NCBI GenBank assembly: GCA_015062055.1
Contig: SUVK01000025.1
Span: 1-32,378, forward strand
Source: Akkermansiaceae bacterium
GTDB taxonomy: Bacteria; Verrucomicrobiota; Verrucomicrobiia; Verrucomicrobiales; Akkermansiaceae
DNA length: 32,378 nucleotides
Reading direction: 5' to 3'
Every line of letters begins with the position of its first letter. The stretch's first letter is position 1. Both the position numbers and the translations under genes were made by a program. The notes beneath the pieces were generated by a model that had not been told where the DNA came from, did no database searches, and saw only the letters and a program-made list of their open reading frames with translations. Below, one piece after another: positions 14,242-22,716 of this stretch.

Positions 14242-15960
14242 ATGCAAATGCAGCGAATGACAGGTGTATTGATGCCGCTTTTTTCGATGCGGCGAGTGGG
14301 CGATGCCGGTATCGGGGACTTGCTTGCGTTGGAAGAATGGGTGCAATGGGCTGCTGCGCACCATGTAGGTTTTTTGCAGTTGTTGCCCGTTAACGCCGTG
14401 GGGGAAGATGACTCGCCCTCTCCGTATTCTGCCATCAGTTCAGTTGCTTTAGAACCCATGTACTTGGCGTTGGAGCGTGTGCCGGGTATGTCCTTGCCCT
14501 TGCCCCCGTATGATGAAACCCTGCCACCCACGCAGTTACCGGGTGGTCCCGATTATGTGGACTACGCACGCGTGCGCGCATACAAGTATTACCATCTCAA
14601 GCAAGCCTTTACGCGTTTCGAGCAAGAAGAATCATTTGCCGCAATGCGGGCAGAGTTTGAGCACTGGGTGATGGAGCAGGGTACGTGGCTGAATGACTAC
14701 TGCATATTCCGTGTGCTCTCCATCGCATTCGGTACCATTGCTTGGTGGCTTTGGCCGGTGCAAGATACCGATGTGGCGCGCTTCATCGTCGAAAGTAATG
14801 CTGACTCCCGGCGCCAAAAGCGCTACCAGCAGTGGTTGCAGTGGTTATGTTCGCGCCAGTGGGCAGCCGCGCGTGCCATGGCAGACGCCTGTGGGGTTTA
14901 TCTGATGGGCGATGTGCCCATCGGTATATCCGTTGCCAGTGCCGACGTATTCTTTGAGCGCTACCTTTTTGATATGAATTGGAGTGGAGGCGCCCCGGCA
15001 GAAGGCAATTTTGCAGAAGACCCCTTTACGGCAAAATGGGGGCAAAATTGGGGAATCCCACTTTACCGCTGGGATGTAATGGAGCATGATAACTTTGCCT
15101 GGTGGTCTCGCCGTATCCGCAAGTTAGCAGAAATCTTCAAAATGTATCGCATAGACCACGTGTTGGGGTTTTACCGTATCTATGCGTTCCCTTGGATGCC
15201 CGACCGCAACGCCGAGTTCCTTAACCTTACGGCAGATGAAGCCGCAGCGCGTTGCGAAGGTCGTCGCCCCGGGTTTAGACCCCGCCCGGATTGGACTGCC
15301 GAAGATCGCCGAGCCAATCTTATGCAGGGCGATTACCTGCTGCGTAAGCTGTTGCAGGCAGCCCCCGGGCAGTTGGTGGTGGGGGAAGATTTGGGTTGCG
15401 TGCCCGACTACGTGCGACCGGACTTATCGCGCTTGCGCATAGCCGGATTCAAAATACCGCACTGGGAGATAGACGAGCACCAACGCATATGCAGCGGGCA
15501 AAGTTACAATCCATGCTCTTTTGCCACATATGCTACGCACGACTTCCCGCCCATCTGCAATGACTGGGACGAGTGGTATTCTCATGTTAAAGCCGGGCAA
15601 GATGCCATGTGCGATGTAACGTTGAGCTCCGATGCTCTCAGAGAAAAACTTCGTACGGCAAAAGATTGTGCGAGGGTGCTGGGGTGGCTCGGGGATTATG
15701 CGGGGTTGACTGAAGAAAATGCACTGGTGCCATGGGGGGCTGCAATAAAGGATGCCTTGTTCCGCGCCTTGTTTGGCAGTCGTTCGGCATATGCAGCGTT
15801 AATGTGGACCGAGCTGTTCGATATACCCGTACGCCTCAATACTCCCGGTACGCAGGGAGGGGGTAACTGGCGTCCTCGCATGCCTTTTACCGCCGCTCAG
15901 GCTGCCGATATGCAACAGAGTGCTTGGCTGGCGGAGCTGAGTGTCGCGGCCGGTAGATGA
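14242..15960 (+). CDS. malQ: 4-alpha-glucanotransferase (amylomaltase, GH77)
   Basis: MalQ moves alpha-1,4-glucan segments between maltodextrins in the cytoplasm and is used in glycogen and maltodextrin turnover. The 572-residue protein has all GH77 catalytic residues: nucleophile Asp305 in YRIDHVLGF, acid/base Glu382 in VVGEDLGCVP and Asp434 in YATHDFPPI. Other conserved stretches are LLPVNAVGEDDSPSPYSAIS near 48-67, MGDVPIGI, WGQNWGIPLYRW and TPGTQGGGNWRPR at the end. It is a compact form without the plant DPE2-type starch-binding modules. Start ATG 14242 is chosen by its adjacency to the promoter; ATG 14257 is possible. A lipoprotein gene follows after 18 bp and may be cotranscribed. Confidence 0.95.
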   Translation: MQMQRMTGVLMPLFSMRRVGDAGIGDLLALEEWVQWAAAHHVGFLQLLPVNAVGEDDSPSPYSAISSVALEPMYLALERVPGMSLPLPPYDETLPPTQLPGGPDYVDYARVRAYKYYHLKQAFTRFEQEESFAAMRAEFEHWVMEQGTWLNDYCIFRVLSIAFGTIAWWLWPVQDTDVARFIVESNADSRRQKRYQQWLQWLCSRQWAAARAMADACGVYLMGDVPIGISVASADVFFERYLFDMNWSGGAPAEGNFAEDPFTAKWGQNWGIPLYRWDVMEHDNFAWWSRRIRKLAEIFKMYRIDHVLGFYRIYAFPWMPDRNAEFLNLTADEAAARCEGRRPGFRPRPDWTAEDRRANLMQGDYLLRKLLQAAPGQLVVGEDLGCVPDYVRPDLSRLRIAGFKIPHWEIDEHQRICSGQSYNPCSFATYATHDFPPICNDWDEWYSHVKAGQDAMCDVTLSSDALREKLRTAKDCARVLGWLGDYAGLTEENALVPWGAAIKDALFRALFGSRSAYAALMWTELFDIPVRLNTPGTQGGGNWRPRMPFTAAQAADMQQSAWLAELSVAAGR

Positions 15961-15978
15961 CTTCAAAGGTTGCCTCTT

Positions 15979-16758
15979 ATGAATAGATTGTTCTCTCTCA
16001 TACTTATGGCAATACCCATGCTGCTTTGCTCTTGCGGCATCCAGATACAACTGCATACGCTTGAGCCCTCTCAGGTGAATTTGCAGCGAGGCTCGTCGTT
16101 GCGTGTTGTCTCCGTTCATGGTAATTATGCTTCTGCTCATTTGGAAGATGCGTTGTATGCACGCCTTGCCCCCGAAAATTTTTACACACTCGGCGGGGAG
16201 GACTCCATTCTCTATATAGAGCGTGCCCATGTTCACCAAGAGCGCTATCTAACCCACACTTGCCAAGATATGGAGCATTGCCATTGCTCAGAATCGGTAG
16301 AAACAACGCTTCACGTTACGGTGCAGCTGGAGCGCCGGGGTAATATTCTGTATCGGCGCACGCTTTCCGATACCTCTTACAGCGATTACGTAGATTATGA
16401 TGATGTCGCTGCCGAAATTGTGCGCGACCTCGTGCCACGCACCGTGCGTTATAGCGTTCGCATTAAACCTCAAGAGGACAATACGCTGCTGGAGCAAGCC
16501 GCTCAGGCATGCCGACTCGGCGATTGGGCAACCGGCCGTGCTCTTGCGGAGTCTTCGTTGCAAACATTCCCTAATGACCCCGAGGCATACTACCTGCTGG
16601 GTATCATTGAGCGCAATAATCGCAATTACCCCGCCTCCAACCAATACTTCCTCAAGGCTGCCGGGATAGCTCCCTCCGCTCGATACTCCGAGGCTATTCG
16701 CGATAACACGCTCATGCAAGCCAAAGAGAATTTGGCGATCTCTCAACTCGGCGGTTAA
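15979..16758 (+). CDS. Lipoprotein with C-terminal TPR-like region
   Basis: This is an exported 259-residue protein of unknown function. MNRLFSLILMAIPMLLCSCG is a lipoprotein signal peptide with the modified Cys in LCSC. The middle part is beta-rich (VETTLHVTVQLERRGNILYRRTL) and holds a Cys/His cluster CQDMEHCHCSES at about 94-105 that could bind a metal or form disulfides. The C-terminal 80 residues (TLLEQAAQACRLGDWATGRAL, then PNDPEAYYLLGIIERNNRNY) look like two TPR repeats. Start ATG 15979 is chosen because it begins the signal peptide; a TTG 9 bp upstream is less likely. It lies 18 bp after malQ, and its stop is inside the loop of the terminator at 16745-16781. It was not matched to a named family. 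Confidence 0.75.
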   Translation: MNRLFSLILMAIPMLLCSCGIQIQLHTLEPSQVNLQRGSSLRVVSVHGNYASAHLEDALYARLAPENFYTLGGEDSILYIERAHVHQERYLTHTCQDMEHCHCSESVETTLHVTVQLERRGNILYRRTLSDTSYSDYVDYDDVAAEIVRDLVPRTVRYSVRIKPQEDNTLLEQAAQACRLGDWATGRALAESSLQTFPNDPEAYYLLGIIERNNRNYPASNQYFLKAAGIAPSARYSEAIRDNTLMQAKENLAISQLGG

Positions 16759-16781
16759 AAGAGTCATTAGCCGAGTTTTTT
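16745..16781 (+). terminator. Intrinsic terminator overlapping the lipoprotein stop
   Basis: AACTCGGC (16745-16752) pairs with GCCGAGTT (16770-16777) and a T6 run (16776-16781) follows. The stop codon at 16756-16758 lies in the loop. It separates the malQ transcript from the PEGA lipoprotein promoter, which starts 3 nt later. Confidence 0.8.
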
Positions 16782-16783
16782 AC

Positions 16784-16812
16784 TTGTAAAGTTTTATTTC
16801 AAGTCGTAGAAT
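16784..16812 (+). promoter_or_regulatory. Promoter of PEGA lipoprotein, leaderless layout
   Basis: TTGTAA (16784-16789), a 17-bp spacer and TAGAAT (16807-16812). The ATG at 16819 is 6 nt beyond the -10, where transcription itself would begin. Confidence 0.6.
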
Positions 16813-16818
16813 AATCCC

Positions 16819-17256
16819 ATGCGTTATCAAAAGTTTTTTATCGGAGCCATTTGTGTTTTATTATCTGCTTGCCAAGGGCAGAAACCTTTCACCGTTATTA
16901 CCACCCCGCCCGGGGCCACTGTTACCATCAATGGTAAACATTACCCCGGAACTACGCCATTAACGGTTGAGATAGACCAAGACAAAGATTTGGGTATTGT
17001 GGTCGAAAAAGACGGCTATACAATCGAATCTGCCACCGTTAAAACGCAAACAAGTTGGTTCGGTTCTTTGTTGTGGACTGATAGTTCTCCGCATTCTCGG
17101 TATATTGAGGAAGACGAAATCGTTATCCCGCTCGAAAAGCGCAAGACCAATTCTACCTATACGCCTACCATTTTAGAGCCCTTCAGCTTCCCGGAAGAAC
17201 GCAACCCCTTGCACGACTCCGAGCCCCCGGCCTTGCGTCCTTTGCCCAAATTTTAA
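16819..17256 (+). CDS. PEGA-domain lipoprotein
   Basis: A 145-residue exported protein. The signal peptide MRYQKFFIGAICVLLSACQG has a good lipobox, LSAC, with acylated Cys18. Residues 25-70 (ITTPPGATVTINGKHYPGTTP, then EKDGYTIES) form a PEGA domain, a small beta-sandwich found in surface and S-layer-associated proteins, with unknown ligand. The C-terminal 40 residues are Pro/Glu-rich, probably an extended linker. It has its own promoter and stands 20 bp ahead of the GH18 gene, so the two are probably one transcript and may act together at the outer membrane. Confidence 0.85.
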   Translation: MRYQKFFIGAICVLLSACQGQKPFTVITTPPGATVTINGKHYPGTTPLTVEIDQDKDLGIVVEKDGYTIESATVKTQTSWFGSLLWTDSSPHSRYIEEDEIVIPLEKRKTNSTYTPTILEPFSFPEERNPLHDSEPPALRPLPKF

Positions 17257-17276
17257 TGTAAGATTATTTTTCTGCC

Positions 17277-18761
17277 ATGAGATGGTTAAAAGAATTAATG
17301 CTGTTTATTCTCATTATTTCCGGGGTAGCTGCGGCGGCAACGGCAGAGGTCCGCTACACTCATGGTGTCTTCTATCCCGGTCTTACCAATCAGCCTGTCC
17401 TGCAGATTAAAGTAATCGGCGAAACAAGCGAAAAAATAACCGCCATACGTTTCACAACCGGTAAATCCTCTCGCGTGTCCGATATTAAAATTGCACGTGT
17501 GCTTACCTCTCGTGGGTGGAACGGTTTTACCTACAATACCAATAAACTGGCAGAAGAACTCGTAAAACGCAAACCCGGTAAGGGAACTTATACTTTTAAG
17601 ATGGATTTACCCCTCACCGGGGAGCCTCTTTATTTATGGCTCAGTTACGATTTATCTGAGTCAATAAAACGAAACTCACGCATCGATGCGGTATGCACCG
17701 AGCTAGTGATGGCCGATGGCTCTGTGGTGGTGCCCGAGGTTATTTTGGCAGAGGGGGTGGAAGAGCGTGTGATACCGCGCGTGTATCCGTTCCCGTATCG
17801 CATAGTGCCCTATTATCGCCCCCGCTGGGTAAAGGGCTGGGGTAATGCTGAAAAAGCCGTACACCTTACACCGGCTCATTTTAATCTTTTTACCGATTTG
17901 GTGCATTTTGCCTACAGTGTGACCGCCGAAGGCGAAATCGCATACCAATGGGCCGGTGGTGGAGATAATAAAACCATTGCCGATGAGGCCTTGGCCGAAA
18001 TCAAACGTTTGCACAAAGAAGCAAACTCTCGCAGCAACCTCATTGCCGGGTTCGGCCATATGGATGGTCCCATGACCACGGTGGTGGCCAACCCCACAAC
18101 CCGCCGCCATTTAGCCCGCAATATGGCGCAATGGGCTATCTCTCGCGGCTACCAAGGTATTGATATAGACTGGGAATACCCCGATTCTTGGGAACAGTGG
18201 GAGCACTTAGGCTACTTTATTGCCGATTTGCGAGAAGAACTCTCGGGCTCTGCCATCTCCATCAGTATTGCGGCTTCGGTTACCTACAAAATCCCGAATT
18301 ATTGGACGACTGACCAGCTGGATTTTCTCATGACCATGTCGTACGACGACCTCGGTCCCCAGCATGCCTCCATGCAGCGTTTTCAGGGGGACGCTAACAA
18401 ATGCCTGAAGGATTTTCATATGGCAAAACCCCGTATTGTGGTAGGGCTCCCCTTTTACAGCAACCAACAGGGTACGCTCACCAATCAGTACGGCTATTCC
18501 CAAATTTATGGCTGGTATCCGCGGTTAAAACCCTCCGAAAATACCTTCCGCGCCAAAAATAAAGACGGTACGGATGGCCCTATGCACTCCTTCAACGGTA
18601 TAGACCTCATTACAGAGAAGTGTAAATGGCTCAAACAGCAAAAGTTTGGCGGTGTTATGATATGGGCGTATGATACCGATTTGCCACTCAAGCACAAAGC
18701 ATCCCTTGCTCGGGCGATGTTTAAGATTATACGCCAACCCAAGAAAAAAGAAAAGAAATAA
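17277..18761 (+). CDS. Exported GH18 glycoside hydrolase with BNR-associated N-terminal domain
   Basis: GH18 enzymes cleave beta-1,4 N-acetylglucosamine links in chitin or in N-glycans. The 494-residue protein has a signal peptide (1-23). A beta domain at about 25-160 contains FYPGLTNQPVLQIKV and SDIKIARV, which match the N-terminal domain seen before BNR sialidases. The GH18 barrel spans about 170-485, with the catalytic DxDxE as Asp296, Asp298 and Glu300 in GIDIDWEYP and the conserved MSYDD near 354. VMIWAYDTDL near 462 is the barrel end. All catalytic residues are present. The unusual N-terminal domain suggests glycoprotein (mucin or N-glycan) binding rather than chitin, but that is inference. 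It is followed by the terminator at 18790-18823. Confidence 0.88.
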   Translation: MRWLKELMLFILIISGVAAAATAEVRYTHGVFYPGLTNQPVLQIKVIGETSEKITAIRFTTGKSSRVSDIKIARVLTSRGWNGFTYNTNKLAEELVKRKPGKGTYTFKMDLPLTGEPLYLWLSYDLSESIKRNSRIDAVCTELVMADGSVVVPEVILAEGVEERVIPRVYPFPYRIVPYYRPRWVKGWGNAEKAVHLTPAHFNLFTDLVHFAYSVTAEGEIAYQWAGGGDNKTIADEALAEIKRLHKEANSRSNLIAGFGHMDGPMTTVVANPTTRRHLARNMAQWAISRGYQGIDIDWEYPDSWEQWEHLGYFIADLREELSGSAISISIAASVTYKIPNYWTTDQLDFLMTMSYDDLGPQHASMQRFQGDANKCLKDFHMAKPRIVVGLPFYSNQQGTLTNQYGYSQIYGWYPRLKPSENTFRAKNKDGTDGPMHSFNGIDLITEKCKWLKQQKFGGVMIWAYDTDLPLKHKASLARAMFKIIRQPKKKEKK

Positions 18762-18789
18762 CCGGGTGTAGCCCGATAACTCTTAAAAC

Positions 18790-18823
18790 AAGGGGAGTAG
18801 TGGCATTGGCCGCTACTCCCCTT
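18790..18823. terminator. Bidirectional terminator used as group IIC intron target
   Basis: A 15-bp stem (18790-18804 with 18809-18823, core GGGGAGTAG/CTACTCCCC, loop ATTG) ends in TTT on the plus strand. The minus strand reads on into TTGTTTTAAG, so it could serve both GH18 and the convergent thioredoxin operon. The group II intron begins 4 nt later. Confidence 0.85.
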
Positions 18824-19263
18824 TGCGGTACGACCGACGCGATATGCGCACTGCGGTGAGAGTCCGCGCGGAGCCGCGATGATGCGGAATCCCAGACCTG
18901 AAGAACAACTGCGGGGAGGTAACAAACCGTGGAAGAGGAAGTTCGAGGGGAAATCCCGACTGTACGAACAGAAACTGCATATAAGGCCGGATGGATGGAC
19001 GAGGTTGCCGCAAGAGCCGAAATCCGATACATCATCAAGAATCCATAAGGTAGATGCAGACGGCGCGGGAGGAAAGTAGCATAGTCATATTCGGTGAGAA
19101 CCTGCTAAGGCCTGAAAGGGTAACGGGAAGAAAAGCCCGGAAGCAGGTAGTCAGCAGAGGCATAGTACCCATCCCTTGGTGGGGAAGGCCGAAATCCAAC
19201 AAAGCACAGAACAGCCTGAAACTCATAAACGTGGAGAGGCAGAATCAAGACACCTTATACCAG

Positions 19264-20643
19264 ATGGAGCTCGACTTCGATACCCCATCGGGGGAGATGC
19301 GCCCACATGGAAGCGGTGAGGGTGCGAATCCCACAGCTGCACCATTGCGGGAGCAGCAAGCGTTTGCGGCGTGGAGGGAGGAACTGAACTGGGAGGAGCG
19401 CATACTTGAGAATATAGCACACCGCTACAATCTTGAGCATGCATGCCATCGAGTAAAAAGCAACAAGGGAGCTCCGGGGATAGACGGCATGACCGTTGAA
19501 GAAATGGAGCGATGGCTGAGTACCCACATGGCAGAACTGAGAGAGCAACTGCTCACCGGCAGCTACCGTCCACAAGAGGTAAAGGGAGTGAGTATCCCCA
19601 AACCAAACGGAGGACGGCGGCAACTGGGCATACCAACGGCGATAGACCGATTGGTACAACAGGCCTTTGTGCAGGAACTCACCCCCATACTCGACCCACA
19701 GATGAGCGAATCGAGCTATGGATTCCGACCGAATCGAAGCGCACACCAAGCCATCAAGGCAGGCTCTGCGTACGTGGAGCAAGGCTACACCGTAGCTGTA
19801 GACCTTGACTTGGAAAAGTTTTTCGATAAGGTCAACCACGACATCCTGATGTCGAGACTGGCACGGCGCATCAAAGACAAGCGCGTGCTTTACTACATCC
19901 GCCAGATGCTCAAGGCGGGAATGATGGACAACGAAGGCATCAAGCAGAAACGGGAACAGGGTACGCCGCAAGGCGGACCTTTATCACCACTACTAGCCAA
20001 CGTACTGCTGGACGAATTGGACAGGGAATTGGAGAGTCGCGGCTTGCGATTTTGCCGCTACGCAGACGACTGCATGATATTCGTGAGAACGATAGAAGCG
20101 GGAGAACGCGTGCTGGTAAGCATTAGTCACTACATCGAAGAGGAACTGAAACTGAAAGTCAACCGACAGAAGAGCAAGGCAGACAAAGTGTGGAACTGCG
20201 TCTACCTCGGTTACATCATAGGAACAGGAGGGCTGCTGCGGATAGCACCGGCAAGTGTGAAGAAGTTGAAAGCGAAAGTGCGAATGATAACACGTCGAAA
20301 CCGCCCGACACCTCTGCACGAAGTAATAGCGGAACTTACCCCCGTGGTAAGGGGATGGACGAATTACTTCAAGCTGGCAGCAATCAACAAGCTATGTCAG
20401 GAACTCGACGAATGGACACGCCGCAAATTGCGGTGTTTGCGACTCAAGCAATGCAAACACTCGAAAGGCATCCGCCACTTCCTAGAGAGTATAGGATGTA
20501 AACGGAAGCTGAGGAGTGGAATGGTCGCAATGGGGACAAGGTGGTGGAGGATGGCCTGCTCGCAACCTGCGAATATCTGCATGGATAACGCATGGCTGCG
20601 GGCAGAGGGATACATCTCGTTTTATCAACTCCTCAAACGCTGA
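19264..20643 (+). CDS. ltrA: Group II intron reverse transcriptase/maturase
   Basis: This protein helps the intron RNA fold and splice and reverse-transcribes it into new DNA sites. The 459-residue product from ATG 19264 (MELDFDTPSGEMRPHG) has RT blocks 0-7: RYNLEHACHRVKSNKGAPGIDGMT, SIPKPNGGRRQLGIPT, SYGFRPNRSAHQA, VDLDLEKFFDKVNHD, GTPQGGPLSPLLANV and the catalytic RYADDCMIF. The maturase (X) domain with PVVRGWTNYFKLA follows. There is no HNH endonuclease, as usual for class C. The open frame continues upstream to 19054, but that part overlaps intron RNA structure. All RT residues are intact, so the element may be active. Confidence 0.92.
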   Translation: MELDFDTPSGEMRPHGSGEGANPTAAPLREQQAFAAWREELNWEERILENIAHRYNLEHACHRVKSNKGAPGIDGMTVEEMERWLSTHMAELREQLLTGSYRPQEVKGVSIPKPNGGRRQLGIPTAIDRLVQQAFVQELTPILDPQMSESSYGFRPNRSAHQAIKAGSAYVEQGYTVAVDLDLEKFFDKVNHDILMSRLARRIKDKRVLYYIRQMLKAGMMDNEGIKQKREQGTPQGGPLSPLLANVLLDELDRELESRGLRFCRYADDCMIFVRTIEAGERVLVSISHYIEEELKLKVNRQKSKADKVWNCVYLGYIIGTGGLLRIAPASVKKLKAKVRMITRRNRPTPLHEVIAELTPVVRGWTNYFKLAAINKLCQELDEWTRRKLRCLRLKQCKHSKGIRHFLESIGCKRKLRSGMVAMGTRWWRMACSQPANICMDNAWLRAEGYISFYQLLKR

Positions 20644-20649
20644 TTGGAA

Positions 20650-20715
20650 ACCGCCGTATGCCATAAACGGCACGTACGGTGGTGTGAGAGGGGGACGAAA
20701 GTCCCCCTACTCAAT
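20650..20715 (+). ncRNA. Intron ribozyme domains V and VI
   Basis: Domain V holds the CGC catalytic triad in an 8-bp basal stem with a distal GCC/GGC stem (20660-20671). Domain VI has a GAAA tetraloop and the candidate branch-point A at 20709. These match the IIC consensus known from the Oceanobacillus iheyensis intron. Confidence 0.85.
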
Positions 20716-20747
20716 TGACTGCGTCTCAATACTTGATAAGCTGTGCG

Positions 20748-21689
20748 TTATTTTGGCCTGCTTTGTTTAAGCATTTGCAATAAGGCTGCCGGATCTGCAA
20801 AATAGGTATCGACAAAGTGTTGCACATTGGCCGCTTCATCGGGCGGTAGCAGGGGAATAACCTGCAAGAACATTTGCTTGGCAGCCTCAATGTCGCTCAC
20901 TGTTTCTGCTGTAGCCAAGGCATATTGACAACGCTCTTGCATAATGGCAGGGCGATTGGCCGGGTAGGCTTCTGCAAGTTGGCGCTCCAGCAAATCACCC
21001 ATAGCCGGGGAGTTAATGGGCAGGGCGTTGCGCTCTGTTAAAAAGCGACGTGCTTGTTCTTGTACGGCCACGGCTTCATGAATACCGGTTACATTGTCGG
21101 GGTCTTCCTGCATGATGCGGCTTCTCAATTCTTCATATGCCGTGGCAAAACTTTTAGTGGCGGGGAAGTTTTGGTAAACCTGCATCAGCGTGCGTGCTCG
21201 CTCTACCCCGCTTTGCATGTCAGCCCTGCTGTAGAGTTGTGCTGCCTGTCGGGCATTTTCCAGAGCAAAGATAACCTCTTTGTGCGGCTTAAATCCCTCA
21301 AACCCGCCCAGAACTTGCCCCCGGTGGTTTAGCACCATAATGGTAGGGTACGCCGCTACGCGGTATTTTTTTGCTATCTCTTCGTTACGGGCGCGCAGGG
21401 TTGGGTCAAAGCTTTTACGCTGTGGTAGGTCTACCTCCATCAGCACAAAACCATCTGCTGCATATTCTCGAAACTCGGGGGTATCTAATACCGTGCGGCG
21501 CAATTTGATGCAGGCGCTGCACCAGTCAGACCCCGTAAAGTCTACTAACACCAGCTTGTTTTCTGCTTTTGCTTTTGCCAGTGCCGCCGGTAAATCTGTC
21601 ATCCAAGCGTCATCCGTTGCAGCCGTGGCAACACATACGCTGATGGCCGAGAACGCGCAGCCCAAAGTTGTGAAAAAGCTTGTGCTCAT
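20748..21689 (-). CDS. Exported thioredoxin-fold protein, paralogue 1
   Basis: A 313-residue protein with a signal peptide (1-24) and a thioredoxin-like domain at about 30-150. The redox motif WCSAC (Cys57, Cys60) sits in VDFTGSDWCSAC, and the cis-proline is in YRVAAYPTIM. The last 160 residues are helical, Gln/Ala-rich and of unknown function. It belongs to the Thioredoxin_7-like periplasmic group, likely a disulfide reductase or oxidase in the periplasm. It starts 20 bp after the related gene at 21710-22660, with which it shares LDTPEF and EVDLP, so the two arose by tandem duplication. The stop is 33 bp from the intron, which now separates it from a shared terminator. Confidence 0.82.
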   Translation of the reverse strand: MSTSFFTTLGCAFSAISVCVATAATDDAWMTDLPAALAKAKAENKLVLVDFTGSDWCSACIKLRRTVLDTPEFREYAADGFVLMEVDLPQRKSFDPTLRARNEEIAKKYRVAAYPTIMVLNHRGQVLGGFEGFKPHKEVIFALENARQAAQLYSRADMQSGVERARTLMQVYQNFPATKSFATAYEELRSRIMQEDPDNVTGIHEAVAVQEQARRFLTERNALPINSPAMGDLLERQLAEAYPANRPAIMQERCQYALATAETVSDIEAAKQMFLQVIPLLPPDEAANVQHFVDTYFADPAALLQMLKQSRPK

Positions 21690-21709
21690 GTAAAACGATG
21701 TTGGTTGGG

Positions 21710-22660
21710 TTATCGCCTTCTGCGTTTGATGCCCTCAAGCATTTTCTCCGGCTCGGCAAACTGTGCTTCCAATGCTTGAATCATCTCTTCTCGTATGTCT
21801 TCCGGATAGCAGGTTTCTGCCTCTTTCATCACATAGGCCTTTGCTGTATAAATATCATCTATGGTCTTGGCGTTAAGCAACATGATGTTAAGACACGGGA
21901 AGATGACATCGGCACGCTTGCGCTCCATGATTCGGACTCTGTTGAGCGGGTGGGCCTTTGCTAAATAGGTATCGTAGACTTTAGCCTTGCCTTGGTATTC
22001 ATGCGTGCCATAGTGAGAGAGCTCATTCATCAGCTCTTGCATTTGGGCATCTGCTGCAGCCTGTTGCTGCATGCCGGTGGTATCTTGCGGGTCGTGCTCG
22101 GCGATTTCTTTACGTAAGGCAGCGGCTGCATTCTCGAATCTTTTGGGGAACTCGTTGTAAATGGCTACCAGTGCTGCAGCTCGCTCCTCTCCACTCAGTT
22201 TGCGCGCCTCTTTCAATGATTCTTGGCGAGCTAAAGCCCTATCCATACACATTTTCATACCCTCATAAGTTACTCCGCCCCCGACTACTCCATCGAGTAA
22301 TTCTCCGCCGGCATCGGTCATGATAATGGTAGGAAATCCGCTTACGTTGTATTGGCGACTCAAGGCTTTGCGCTTCTCCAGTTCTGTAGCCTCTACCGGG
22401 GCATGGCGCGGCAAGTCTACCTCCAGCAGCACGTATTTGTCTGCCGTATAGGCTGCAAACTCCGGCGTGTCTAAAACGGCATACTTTAACCGGCGACAGT
22501 GTACGCACCAGTCTGAGCCCGTAAAGTTTATCAATATGGCTTTACCCTCGGCGGTGGCTCGCTCCTTTGCTTTGGCTATGTCGGTTTCCCACTCGGCTGC
22601 CATGACCGGGGCTATAATGGCCGCAACCGCTGTTACTGTGTACAGTGCTTTCTTTATCAT
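21710..22660 (-). CDS. Exported thioredoxin-fold protein, paralogue 2
   Basis: From ATG 22660 the 316-residue product begins MIKKALYTVTAVAAIIAPVMAA, a clear signal peptide; an upstream in-frame extension to 22789 would bury it and is rejected. The redox motif is WCVHC (Cys52, Cys55) in INFTGSDWCVHC, the cis-proline is in YNVSGFPTII, and a helical C-terminal region of about 170 residues follows, as in its neighbour. The WCVHC dipeptide (Val-His) differs from Ser-Ala in the paralogue, so redox potentials probably differ. The leader contains a short ORF with a Shine-Dalgarno sequence (22717-22743) and a small hairpin. Confidence 0.82.
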   Translation of the reverse strand: MIKKALYTVTAVAAIIAPVMAAEWETDIAKAKERATAEGKAILINFTGSDWCVHCRRLKYAVLDTPEFAAYTADKYVLLEVDLPRHAPVEATELEKRKALSRQYNVSGFPTIIMTDAGGELLDGVVGGGVTYEGMKMCMDRALARQESLKEARKLSGEERAAALVAIYNEFPKRFENAAAALRKEIAEHDPQDTTGMQQQAAADAQMQELMNELSHYGTHEYQGKAKVYDTYLAKAHPLNRVRIMERKRADVIFPCLNIMLLNAKTIDDIYTAKAYVMKEAETCYPEDIREEMIQALEAQFAEPEKMLEGIKRRRR

Positions 22661-22683
22661 GACTTTCTTAGTTTGCCTGTATT

Positions 22684-22707
22684 GCTTGCTCTCTGCAAGC
22701 TTTTTTT
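22684..22707 (+). terminator. Plus-strand terminator-like hairpin in the thioredoxin leader
   Basis: GCTTGC (22684-22689), loop TCTCT, GCAAGC (22695-22700), then T7. It points toward the GH35 gene and lies upstream of the GH35 promoter, where no plus-strand gene ends. It could stop antisense or read-through transcription, or act as a leader hairpin in the minus-strand RNA. Confidence 0.5.
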
Positions 22708-22716
22708 CCGTCAGAG

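Larger units (their letters stand above)
18828..20715 (+). mobile_element. Group IIC intron (full length, ribozyme plus reverse transcriptase)
   Basis: The 5' end is placed at GTACGACC (18828), followed by the domain I signature GTGAGAGTCC near 18856. The RNA scaffold runs to about 19260 and the reverse transcriptase lies in domain IV. At the 3' end, domain V is ACCGCCGT (20650-20657) paired with ACGGTGGT (20676-20683), with the CGC catalytic triad typical of class C. Domain VI is GGGGGAC/GTCCCCC with a GAAA loop. A bulged A at 20709 is the likely branch point, 6 nt before the end ACTCAAT (20715). Insertion directly behind a terminator hairpin is the rule for IIC introns. The 5' boundary is uncertain by a few bases. 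Confidence 0.88.
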
